A program made the position numbers and the translations under genes. The notes under the pieces are model-generated. The model was not told the DNA's origin. It worked only from the letters and a program-made list of their open reading frames with translations, and ran no database searches. DNA of 64,000 nt from Bacteroidota bacterium (GTDB lineage: Bacteria > Bacteroidota > Bacteroidia > JAHEXY01). Positions 33,546 through 40,766 of this stretch are shown here, one piece after another; the first letter of the stretch is position 1; each line of letters opens with the position of its first letter. The stretch lies in NCBI GenBank assembly GCA_023251875.1, contig JAHEXY010000001.1, forward strand, positions 767,881 to 831,880, written 5' to 3'.

Positions 33546-33968
33546 ATGAATAAACTTTACACCCTTCTTTTAATTTTAGTTTTGAACACTAAATTTGGAA
33601 TATGTCAGAACGCTGATAAAATAGATTCTATATCTTCAACAGAAATAAATACCCAATTATTATTTGAAAAATGGTGGGAGCGTGATAAAAGTAAGGTTGA
33701 TAAAAAAATTGCAGATCAATATTTTGAAAAAGATGGAAAATACAAATGTGAAGATCCGGCAATGCCTTTGAGTATGCCTGTTTTTGGTAAATGGGAGTGG
33801 AAGGATGCTACTTCTAATGTATTAGAAATTCACCTTTCATTTTTTGTATGGGACCAAAGAATTATAAGTGTAACAGATGATGAATTGGTATTTGTGATAG
33901 AAGGGAGAGACGCTAAAAAAATGAAACTTGAAGGAAAAACAATTTATATGAAAGTAAGAAAGGAATAA
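33546..33968 (+). CDS. Small exported protein of unknown function
   Basis: About 140 residues from the ATG at 33546 (MNKLYTLLLILVLNTKFGICQ); the ATG at 33543 is equally possible. The track's TTG start at 33504 would put non-signal residues in front of an obvious signal peptide. Cleavage is likely after ICQ. The mature part is a single small domain (LLFEKWWERDKSKVDKKIADQYFEKDGKYKCED, PVFGKWEWKDATSNVLEI, then LVFVIEGRDAKKMKLEGKTIYMK) resembling the lipocalin-like/DUF5004 pattern of G-x-W then a short beta barrel. There is no operon partner. Confidence 0.6.
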   Translation: MNKLYTLLLILVLNTKFGICQNADKIDSISSTEINTQLLFEKWWERDKSKVDKKIADQYFEKDGKYKCEDPAMPLSMPVFGKWEWKDATSNVLEIHLSFFVWDQRIISVTDDELVFVIEGRDAKKMKLEGKTIYMKVRKE

Positions 33969-34300
33969 TTTTTTACTTAGAATCGATTTAAATTTTAGTA
34001 AAAACTGTTTATAGATATTTTTTCTAAGTCGTTTTTGCTCAGCACGAAACATGCAACTGTTAAATCAAAAATAAAAATTAAATAGTTTCCAGATTAATTA
34101 AATTACTCAGCGCATCTAAATATCCCCATGTTTTGTGTTGTTATATTTGCTGTTTTTATTTTGGATAATACTATTTTTATTCTTAAGGCACTTCTCAAAA
34201 CCAATTGTTTAATCGTATTTTTTTCTCTTAACAGAGAATAATTTTAAAAAAATGATTAGGTTTGTTTTTACCTAATTATAAATATACAATTCATAAAAAT
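33969..34300. other. Intergenic region upstream of glyA
   Basis: About 330 bases, AT-rich. It holds a possible -7 box TATATTTG (34142-34149) and a small hairpin TTCTCT-TAAC-AGAGAA (34223-34238) about 60 bases before the glyA ATG. I see nothing else of note. Confidence 0.4.
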
Positions 34301-35575
34301 ATGCAAAGGGATACCCAAATATTTGATTTAATAGAAGAAGAACACCACCGCCAATTAGAAGGTATTGAATTAATAGCTTCTGAAAATTTTGTAAGCGAGC
34401 AAGTATTGCAAGCTATGGGTTCTTGCTTTACCAATAAATATGCAGAAGGTTTACCGGGCAAACGGTATTACGGAGGTTGTCAATTTGTTGATCAAGCTGA
34501 GCAGTTGGCAATAGATAGAATTAAACAATTATTTGGTGCTACATGGGCGAATGTACAACCGCATTCGGGTGCTCAAGCCAATGCGGCAGTTATGCTTGCT
34601 GTATTAAAACCTGGAGATGCTATTTTGGGTTTTGATCTTTCTCATGGAGGTCATTTAACACACGGTTCACCGGTTAATTTTTCAGGCAAATTGTACAAGC
34701 CTTCTTTTTACGGTGTAAATCGTGAAACCGGTCGTGTTGATTATGATGCCATGGAAAAAACGGCAAAAGAATTAAAGCCTAAATTAATTATATGTGGGGC
34801 CTCTGCTTATTCTCGTGATTGGGACTATGTACGATTTAGAAAAGCTGCTGATGCTGTAGGTGCTTTATTAATGGCAGATATTTCGCACCCGGCAGGGCTT
34901 ATTGCAAAAGGATTATTGAATAATGCATTAGAACATTGCCATATTGTAACTTCTACCACTCATAAAACATTAAGAGGCCCTAGAGGTGGAATTATTATGG
35001 TAGGAAAAGATTTTCCAAATCCTTTTGGTATTACTACTCCAAAAGGAGAAGTGAGAAGTATAACATCATTGCTCGATTCGGCTGTGTTTCCGGGTACACA
35101 AGGTGGGCCATTGGAACATGTGATAGCGGCAAAAGCAGTTGCTTTTGGAGAAGCATTAAGTCCTACTTTTAAAACATACTCAGAACAAGTAATTAAAAAT
35201 GCAAAACTAATGGCTGATGGTTTTGTAGCTAAGGGATATCAAATTATTTCAGGAGGCACAGATAACCATTGTATGCTAATAGATATGCGATCGAAAAATA
35301 TCACGGGCAAAGAAGCAGAAAATGCATTGATAAAAGCAGACATTACGGTAAATAAAAATATGGTTCCATTTGATACACAATCTCCATTAGTAACTTCCGG
35401 TATGCGAATAGGAACTCCTGCTATTACTACAAGAGGCATTACCGAAAAACAAATTCCTCAAATTGTTGATTTAATTGATGAAGTTTTAATGAATCGTACA
35501 AATGAAACGGTGATCAGTGGGGTAAAACAGAAAGTTAATAAACTAATGAAAGAATTTCCTTTATTTAAAGACTAA
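34301..35575 (+). CDS. glyA: Serine hydroxymethyltransferase
   Basis: Converts serine and tetrahydrofolate to glycine and 5,10-methylene-THF, the main one-carbon source, and links the serB-serA product to methylation (ahcY is at 60 kb). I start at the ATG at 34301 ([18 protein letters not shown], 424 residues), the family's normal N-terminus; the upstream TTG in the track adds 13 residues. Signature regions are [44 protein letters not shown], the PLP-lysine region [17 protein letters not shown], and [21 protein letters not shown] perfect hairpin follows. Confidence 0.97.
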   Translation: MQRDTQIFDLIEEEHHRQLEGIELIASENFVSEQVLQAMGSCFTNKYAEGLPGKRYYGGCQFVDQAEQLAIDRIKQLFGATWANVQPHSGAQANAAVMLAVLKPGDAILGFDLSHGGHLTHGSPVNFSGKLYKPSFYGVNRETGRVDYDAMEKTAKELKPKLIICGASAYSRDWDYVRFRKAADAVGALLMADISHPAGLIAKGLLNNALEHCHIVTSTTHKTLRGPRGGIIMVGKDFPNPFGITTPKGEVRSITSLLDSAVFPGTQGGPLEHVIAAKAVAFGEALSPTFKTYSEQVIKNAKLMADGFVAKGYQIISGGTDNHCMLIDMRSKNITGKEAENALIKADITVNKNMVPFDTQSPLVTSGMRIGTPAITTRGITEKQIPQIVDLIDEVLMNRTNETVISGVKQKVNKLMKEFPLFKD

Positions 35576-35580
35576 AAAAT

Positions 35581-35619
35581 AAATATCCCCTTTCTACTAA
35601 ATGAAGAAAGGGGATATTT
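35581..35619. terminator. Bidirectional terminator between glyA and hsp20
   Basis: AAATATCCCCTTTCT (35581-35595) and its exact complement AGAAAGGGGATATTT (35605-35619) with a 9-base loop. It lies 5 bases after the glyA stop and 11 bases before the convergent hsp20 stop, with A/T runs on both sides. Confidence 0.92.
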
Positions 35620-35630
35620 GAAATTGTTTT

Positions 35631-36092
35631 TTAAGAAACCTGAATTTCTCTTGTAGGAACAACTTTAGCTTCTTCTTTTTTAGGTAAGCTTACAGTTAAA
35701 ATTCCATCTTTGTATTCAGCTCCAATTTTTTCTGAATTTACAGTTTCAGGTAAAGTAAAAGAACGTGTAAAAGAATTATAACTAAACTCTTGTCGGGTGT
35801 AGTTTTCTTCTGTTCTTTCTTCATTTCTTTTTTTCTCACAAGAAATGCTGAGTACATTTTCTTCTACTTTAATTTTAAAATCTTCTTTTGCTAAGCCAGG
35901 GGCTGCAAGTTCAATTTTAAAACTTTCTTTCCCTTCAATAATATTTACAGAGGGGATTACAGTTGAACCTTCCCAATTTCTAGTAAATAATCCGGGAAAT
36001 TCGTTTTTCCAAATGGTATCCATTAAGTTAGAAAAACCAGGCATCGAAGTATACGATTCCTTTTTTGGGTAACATACTCTAGTGTTCATCAT
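35631..36092 (-). CDS. Small heat-shock protein (Hsp20/alpha-crystallin)
   Basis: An ATP-independent holdase that binds unfolding proteins. The 153-residue protein has the alpha-crystallin domain at about residues 45-140: SVNIIEGKESFKIELAAPGLAKEDFKIKVEENVLSISCEKK, then YNSFTRSFTLPETVNSEKIGAEYKDGILTVSLPKKEEAK. The C-terminal VPTREIQVS contains the I-x-V motif used for oligomer assembly. Length is typical. A leader with two short hairpins and a nearby 9-bp inverted repeat precede it, which may be part of its heat control. Confidence 0.95.
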   Translation of the reverse strand: MMNTRVCYPKKESYTSMPGFSNLMDTIWKNEFPGLFTRNWEGSTVIPSVNIIEGKESFKIELAAPGLAKEDFKIKVEENVLSISCEKKRNEERTEENYTRQEFSYNSFTRSFTLPETVNSEKIGAEYKDGILTVSLPKKEEAKVVPTREIQVS

Positions 36093-36153
36093 TTTGATAT
36101 TTGTTTTAGGTTATACATTTTTTAGTTTGTACTAATCCCTAAACAAATGATAT

Positions 36154-36183
36154 GCCTTTGAAAAAAGGCTGAAAAATTTTCAG
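36154..36183 (-). promoter_or_regulatory. Paired hairpins upstream of hsp20
   Basis: On the plus strand GCCTTT-GAAA-AAAGGC (36154-36169) is followed directly by CTGAAAA-A-TTTTCAG (36169-36183). They lie about 60-90 bases before the hsp20 ATG. Depending on the transcription start they could be operator sites or a leader RNA structure. I cannot tell which. Confidence 0.35.
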
Positions 36184-36204
36184 AAAAACGAATTATTCTA
36201 TTGT

Positions 36205-36242
36205 CAAAATGTCTTGTAGAGGATATTGGTTGCGACATTTTG
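36205..36242. promoter_or_regulatory. 9-bp inverted repeat CAAAATGTC...GACATTTTG
   Basis: Exact arms at 36205-36213 and 36234-36242 with a 20-base spacer, between the hsp20 upstream region and the stop of the preceding gene. It is not the CIRCE sequence. It could be a regulator site or part of the preceding gene's termination. Confidence 0.35.
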
Positions 36243-36243
36243 G

Positions 36244-36573
36244 CTATTGCTCAAAGTATTCCAAGATAGCTTCTTTCATCAATCGTTCTTGTTCAAAAGC
36301 TGTAAGTGCAGGCATTTTTTCTTTTAATAGCCAATGAGGCCATCCATCTTCATCGCGGCCCACAAATTCATAATAGCCATAAATGCTTAATAATTTGCAA
36401 ATGGCTACATGCATCACGTCCAATTTTTGATCTTTGCTAAATTTCTTTTTTAATTTCCCTACTTCTTGCACGCCTATCATAAAAATAATGGCTTGCATAT
36501 CAACATCATTATCAAATTGCTTTGAAAGTGATTGAATTAGTTCTTTCCATTTAGAATGTACATCCATTTCCAT
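36244..36573 (-). CDS. Conserved hypothetical protein of Bacteroidota type
   Basis: A 109-residue soluble, mainly helical protein with no signal or membrane segment. Regions include DVHSKWKELIQSLSKQFDNDVDMQAIIFMIGVQEVGKLKKKFSKDQKLDVMHVAICKLLSIYGYYEFVGRDEDGWPHW. The MQAIIFMIGVQELG and DGWPHW patterns are, as I recall, conserved in proteins of this size across Bacteroidota, with no known function. The -7 box TACCTTTG lies only 4 bases before the ATG, so the mRNA would be leaderless or start at the next Met (residue 3). Confidence 0.75.
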   Translation of the reverse strand: MEMDVHSKWKELIQSLSKQFDNDVDMQAIIFMIGVQEVGKLKKKFSKDQKLDVMHVAICKLLSIYGYYEFVGRDEDGWPHWLLKEKMPALTAFEQERLMKEAILEYFEQ

Positions 36574-36577
36574 AATG

Positions 36578-36585
36578 CAAAGGTA
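36578..36585 (-). promoter_or_regulatory. Bacteroidota -7 box (TACCTTTG), very close to the start codon
   Basis: On the minus strand TACCTTTG matches TAnnTTTG and ends 4 bases before the ATG at 36573. This would give a leaderless or near-leaderless message. Confidence 0.5.
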
Positions 36586-36681
36586 TATACTTATAAGGTG
36601 AAAAACCGATATTATCCAACAAATAATAAATTAGTAGAACCATTTTTATTTTTTTGCGTATAGAAGCTTATCTTTTGAGGT

Positions 36682-37821
36682 ATGAACAGATTATTTATCA
36701 TATTCAGCATTCTTGTAATAGTTCCTTTGGCAGCTTATAAACCTGTTACAAATGAACCTCAATCGGATATTGATATTGTATTGTGTGTTGATTTGAGTTC
36801 AAGCACGAATGGCGTATTAGAAATTCTTAAGCAAAATATATGGAGAATTATGAGTGATTTTGCTTATTATAAACCCATTCCGAAGGTGAGGTTTGGCTTT
36901 GTAGCTTTTGGTAGACCTAGTTATGGTAAAGAAAATAAATATGTTTCTATTGTATCTGATTTAACGTATAACTACGATCAATTGGTTGAAAAATTATTTG
37001 AGATAAGATCTGTTGTTGCAAAAGGAGATTGTTTTATTTCGGATGTGGTTTATACGGCAACGAAAAATATCAGTTGGAGTAAAGAGGAATCTACTCTCAA
37101 GTTAATGTATATTGTAGGTAACGGATCTCCTTTTATTGGATCGGCAGATATGCAAACGGTTTGTGAAACAGCTCATAAGAGGGGGATTGTAATTAATCCG
37201 GTTTACTACAAATCCTATGCAAGTACAAGTGAAGAAAAAAAATGGATGGACTTTGCGGAATCATGTGGTAATAATTTATCAACGGTTGCCTTATTGCAAC
37301 CAATCGTTCTTCTAAAAAAAGAATATGATAATAAAGTCCTTTTTTCTTCCAATACGATTTTAAATAATACTTATGTTTATTATGGAAAGGATGGAAAAAC
37401 CAGTCAGCAGAACCAATTGGCTCTTGATCAAAATGCAGCTGATGCCGGTGAAAATGAGATGGAAGCAAGAATTGTGCTTAAGGCTACAGAGCTTTATCAA
37501 CACAAAAATGAATCATGGGACTTGGTTGATTTAACCAATAAAAATGGCGTTGATTTTTTAAAAATGGATAAGCAATTTTTGCCTGAAGAAATAAAGGACT
37601 ATGATAGTGCAAAGCTTGAGGCCTATCTTTTGGGTAAGAAAAAAGAACGAGCTGATGCTATTGCTTTGATCAATATGATTAATCAAAACAGAACAGATTA
37701 TTTAAGGGCTTTAAAAAAAGAAACAGAAGAAAAAATTAAAGTAGATAATTCGCTTCCGGGTATAATAACTAAAACATCTTCACAAGAAGCTAAAGATTGG
37801 GGATTTAGCAGAATGTATTAA
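36682..37821 (+). CDS. Exported von Willebrand factor A-domain protein
   Basis: A 379-residue protein with an N-terminal signal peptide or anchor (LFIIFSILVIVPLAAYKPV), then a vWA domain. DIVLCVDLSSSTNG supplies the MIDAS motif D-x-S-x-S (Asp37, Ser39, Ser41), and KVRFGFVAFGRP and SKEESTLKLMYIVGNGSPF are later strands. The domain ends near residue 210. A helical, charged C-terminal half follows (KTSQQNQLALDQNAADAGENEMEARIVLKATELY, then EAKDWGFSRMY). vWA domains bind proteins through a metal ion; the partner is unknown. It is monocistronic. The vWA hit is clear, but the C-terminal half has no recognised family. Confidence 0.82.
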   Translation: MNRLFIIFSILVIVPLAAYKPVTNEPQSDIDIVLCVDLSSSTNGVLEILKQNIWRIMSDFAYYKPIPKVRFGFVAFGRPSYGKENKYVSIVSDLTYNYDQLVEKLFEIRSVVAKGDCFISDVVYTATKNISWSKEESTLKLMYIVGNGSPFIGSADMQTVCETAHKRGIVINPVYYKSYASTSEEKKWMDFAESCGNNLSTVALLQPIVLLKKEYDNKVLFSSNTILNNTYVYYGKDGKTSQQNQLALDQNAADAGENEMEARIVLKATELYQHKNESWDLVDLTNKNGVDFLKMDKQFLPEEIKDYDSAKLEAYLLGKKKERADAIALINMINQNRTDYLRALKKETEEKIKVDNSLPGIITKTSSQEAKDWGFSRMY

Positions 37822-37865
37822 AGGTTTATTTTCGACCAAAATTTTTGGTACTATCAATAAAAAAT

Positions 37866-37873
37866 TATCTTTG
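37866..37873 (+). promoter_or_regulatory. Bacteroidota -7 box (TATCTTTG)
   Basis: TATCTTTG matches TAnnTTTG, 79 bases before the NarL-type regulator ATG. A short palindrome, ACCAAAA-T-TTTTGGT, lies about 20 bases upstream and could overlap the -33 region. Confidence 0.5.
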
Positions 37874-37952
37874 AATTTTTAGCCCAAGCTAATGTAACTT
37901 TTTTGCTTTTTCTACGTATAAAGCATTAGTTCAATTTTAATTCTTTTAAAAT

Positions 37953-38615
37953 ATGAGCAATTACCCTGTTGAAAACGATACTATCAAACTCATGATAGTT
38001 GATGATCATAATTTGGTTTCTGAAGCCATTAGATCAATGTTAGAGCCATATTTACAAATTGAAATAACTTCTTTTGCTAGAAATGCTGAAGAGGCGTTTA
38101 CTTTTGCAAAAGCTAAAATGCCCGACATGGTTTTAATGGATATCTCTCTGCCTTCTCAATCGGGTATTGATGTAACGCGCGAATTAAAAAAATTATATCC
38201 TGAAGTAAAAGTAATTATGCTTTCTATGCATGAGTCGGGGGCTTATATTGCCAAAGCAATTCAAGCCGGAGCTTCCGGATATTTACTTAAAAATATTGAG
38301 AAAGAGGAGTTGTATACTGCAGTTAATAGGGTAATGGAAGGCGATACTTATTTTAGTAAAGATATTTCAAGAGATTTGATTAATGAAGCGTTATCAAATA
38401 ACAATGCTCGTAACCCGGAAATTACAATTACAAGAAGGGAGAAAGAAATCCTAATTTTAATTATTCAAGGACTTACCAATAAAGAAATAGGAGAAAAATT
38501 AGAAATTAGCAAACGAACTGTTGATGTTCACCGTGAACACATCATGAAAAAATGCAATGCAAAAAATTCGGTTGAATTGATGCATATTGTAAATGAACTC
38601 AATCTTCTTATTTAA
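37953..38615 (+). CDS. NarL/FixJ-type response regulator
   Basis: A 220-residue response regulator. The receiver domain (about residues 10-130) has the acidic pair VDDHN (17-18), the phospho-acceptor Asp63 in VLMDISLP, and the later Thr/Ser-Lys region (MLSMHESGAYIAKAIQAGASGYLLKN). A LuxR-type helix-turn-helix follows at about residues 150-212: ITRREKEILILIIQGLTNKEIGEKLEISKRTVDVHREHIMKK. No histidine kinase is adjacent, so the partner must be elsewhere. The target promoters cannot be deduced. Confidence 0.93.
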   Translation: MSNYPVENDTIKLMIVDDHNLVSEAIRSMLEPYLQIEITSFARNAEEAFTFAKAKMPDMVLMDISLPSQSGIDVTRELKKLYPEVKVIMLSMHESGAYIAKAIQAGASGYLLKNIEKEELYTAVNRVMEGDTYFSKDISRDLINEALSNNNARNPEITITRREKEILILIIQGLTNKEIGEKLEISKRTVDVHREHIMKKCNAKNSVELMHIVNELNLLI

Positions 38616-38652
38616 ACTATAAAAAAATAGAGCTTAAAATCAGATCTTCTCT

Positions 38653-38660
38653 TAACTTTG
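38653..38660 (+). promoter_or_regulatory. Bacteroidota -7 box (TAACTTTG) upstream of gldF
   Basis: TAACTTTG matches TAnnTTTG, 25 bases before the GTG start of gldF. The sequence and spacing resemble the hutU box. Confidence 0.5.
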
Positions 38661-38685
38661 TGCTTTCATATTTTAATTTGTAGAA

Positions 38686-39417
38686 GTGTTTGCTTTACTT
38701 AAAAAAGAAATCTCTAGCTTTTTAAGCTCTGTTATAGGTTATATTGTTATTATCGTTTTTTTATTAACGTTAAGTTTGTTTATGTGGGTATTTCCCGGAC
38801 AGTTTAATGTTTTTGATAACGGTTATTCTTCTATTGATACCCTTTTTATTATTGCTCCCTGGGTATTTATGTTTTTAATACCTGCAGTAACCATGCGCAT
38901 GTTTGCTGACGAAAAAAAGACAGGAACCATTGAATTGCTCTATACTCGCCCTCTAACTGAAATGCAAATTATACTTGCCAAATATTTTGCCAGCTTATTA
39001 TTGGTATTTATAGCATTAGTGCCTACCCTTATTTATTTTATTACAGTTTATATATTGGGTAATCCTGCAGGTAATATCGACATAGCAGGAACCGTTGGAT
39101 CTTATATAGGCTTATTTTTTTTAAGTAGTGCTTATGTGGCAATAGGCCTGTTTGCTTCTTCATTAACAGAAAATCAAATTGTAGCTTTTATTATTGCACT
39201 TTTTTTATGCTTTTTTTGCTACATAGGCTTTGAATCCTTGAGTGCCTTAAATATAAAAGGTGTATTGGCCAATTTTATTACCTTATTAGGCATTAATGCC
39301 CATTATGTATCAATGAGTAGAGGTGTTATTGATACACGTGACGTAATTTATTTTATAAGTTTGGTGGCTGTATTTATATTGTTTACAAAAACCGTTCTTG
39401 AAAGCAGAAAATGGTAA
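38686..39417 (+). CDS. gldF: Gliding motility-associated ABC transporter permease GldF
   Basis: A 243-residue ABC-2-type permease with six hydrophobic segments. The N-terminus FALLKKEISSFLSSVIGYIV and the VTMRMFADEKKTGTIELLYTRPLTEMQIILAKYFASL cytoplasmic loop are characteristic of GldF. GldF, GldG and GldA form an ABC complex required for gliding in Flavobacterium. It starts with GTG, the only start matching the family. The usual neighbour gldG (periplasmic-domain subunit) is missing here: the next gene, after 48 bases, is a Wzx-type flippase. Whether this lineage glides cannot be judged; the family also occurs in non-gliders. Confidence 0.88.
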   Translation: MFALLKKEISSFLSSVIGYIVIIVFLLTLSLFMWVFPGQFNVFDNGYSSIDTLFIIAPWVFMFLIPAVTMRMFADEKKTGTIELLYTRPLTEMQIILAKYFASLLLVFIALVPTLIYFITVYILGNPAGNIDIAGTVGSYIGLFFLSSAYVAIGLFASSLTENQIVAFIIALFLCFFCYIGFESLSALNIKGVLANFITLLGINAHYVSMSRGVIDTRDVIYFISLVAVFILFTKTVLESRKW

Positions 39418-39465
39418 TTATGCTTATGCTGTCTTGATTTATTAAATTACATCAAATTCAATAAT

Positions 39466-40755
39466 TTGCTTTCTAAAATTCTACAAACTTTTGTATTTCG
39501 TTTTTCATCCGCTATTTTTTCATTTGTTATTGTATTAATAACAGCACATTTATTGGGCACAGAGGGTAGGGGAGAGCTTAGTTTATTATTGGTATCTATT
39601 ACTTTTATTCTAATGCTTAATAATTTTATTGGAGGTCCATCACTTGTATATCTTGTGCCTCGCTATCCTTCAATTCAATTATTAAAAATTTCTTACGCAT
39701 GGGGATTTATTGTTTGCATTCTTGGAACAATAATGCTGAAAACATTTTCTCTTATCCCGGATTGGTTGTTGTTTCCTGTTTTTTTGCTTTCTGTTTTGCA
39801 GTCTATTGTAACCATACATCATTTTTTTTTATTAGGAAAAAAAGAAATAAAGGTGGTGAACATAATAGCGTTTACGCAACCATTTATGCAAATCTTGCTT
39901 ATTCTATTGATTTATTGGCATCAAATGCTAAATGTAATACAAGTAATTTATGCTATGTATTTTTCTTATACCATAACTGTATTGTTTAGTATTTATACCA
40001 TGAGAAATTATTTTTTTGTTGATGTTGCTTTTGTTGATGTTGCTTTGGAAGTAAAGAAAGAAAAATCTCTTTGGAAAGATATGATTTCCTATGGCTTTAT
40101 GAATCAAGTAGCCAATATTGCACAACTTATTAGTTATAGAGCAAACTATTATTTTTTAAGTGCAATTGTAGGTATTGAAGCTCTTGGTATTTTTTCTACC
40201 GGAACTTCTGTAGCAGAATCGGTATGGTTAATTGGTACGAGTATTTCGTTGGTGCAGTATTCAGATATAGCGAATACAAATGATAAAATGTATGCTAAAG
40301 TCACTACATTAAGTTTATTGAAATTGTCATGCTTGGCAACCATTATTGCTTTAATTGTAGTTAATATTTTACCGAGTGAATTTTATGTTTTTATTTTTGG
40401 AAATCAGTTTTCTGAAATAAAAGTTGTGTTGTTGTGGCTTAGTCCGGGTATATTAGCCATTTCAATGGGAATTGTAATCAGCCATTTTTTTTCTGGTACG
40501 GGAAGGTATTATATTAATGCAGTAAGTTCAGGAATAGGAATGTTATTTTCCATTATTTCTGCTTATTATTTTATTAATCATTATCAAATAATGGGAGCCA
40601 GCATGGTAACAAGTATTTCTTATGTAATAAGCACAATCTTGTTATTTTATTTTTTTATTAAGAAAGAGAAAGTAGCATTAAAAGAATTTATTCCTAAAAT
40701 ATCAGATGTAAGAATGCTTATTGAGCAATTTCGAACAAAAACAACCAACAACTAA
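39466..40755 (+). CDS. Wzx-type polysaccharide flippase (MOP superfamily)
   Basis: A 429-residue integral membrane protein with 12-14 hydrophobic segments. N-terminal LSKILQTFVFRFSSAIFSFVIVLITAHLLGTEGRGELSLL and SGPSLVYLVPRYP-like regions (here GGPSLVYLVPRYPS) are typical of oligosaccharide flippases. The start codon is TTG, with no better alternative. VDVAFVDVA near residue 185 comes from a 15-base tandem duplication (40018-40048). The last codons (KTTNN and stop) are encoded by the heptamer array 40732-40758. asnB starts 11 bases after, so they are co-transcribed, in keeping with surface glycan gene clusters. Confidence 0.82.
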   Translation: MLSKILQTFVFRFSSAIFSFVIVLITAHLLGTEGRGELSLLLVSITFILMLNNFIGGPSLVYLVPRYPSIQLLKISYAWGFIVCILGTIMLKTFSLIPDWLLFPVFLLSVLQSIVTIHHFFLLGKKEIKVVNIIAFTQPFMQILLILLIYWHQMLNVIQVIYAMYFSYTITVLFSIYTMRNYFFVDVAFVDVALEVKKEKSLWKDMISYGFMNQVANIAQLISYRANYYFLSAIVGIEALGIFSTGTSVAESVWLIGTSISLVQYSDIANTNDKMYAKVTTLSLLKLSCLATIIALIVVNILPSEFYVFIFGNQFSEIKVVLLWLSPGILAISMGIVISHFFSGTGRYYINAVSSGIGMLFSIISAYYFINHYQIMGASMVTSISYVISTILLFYFFIKKEKVALKEFIPKISDVRMLIEQFRTKTTNN

Positions 40756-40758
40756 CAA
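40732..40758. repeat. Heptamer word array at the flippase stop / asnB start
   Basis: CGAACAA, AA, ACAACC, then CCAACAA, CTAACAA. The second word contains the flippase stop codon (TAA), and the array ends 9 bases before the asnB ATG. It is the same family as 28583-28613 and the tracts inside the giant SPOR gene. Confidence 0.7.
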
Positions 40759-40766
40759 CAAAATGT

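Noticed and set aside
34262-34301. Upstream TTG start for glyA
   Set aside because: It adds 13 residues ([11 protein letters not shown]) not present in the family; the ATG at 34301 matches the conserved start.
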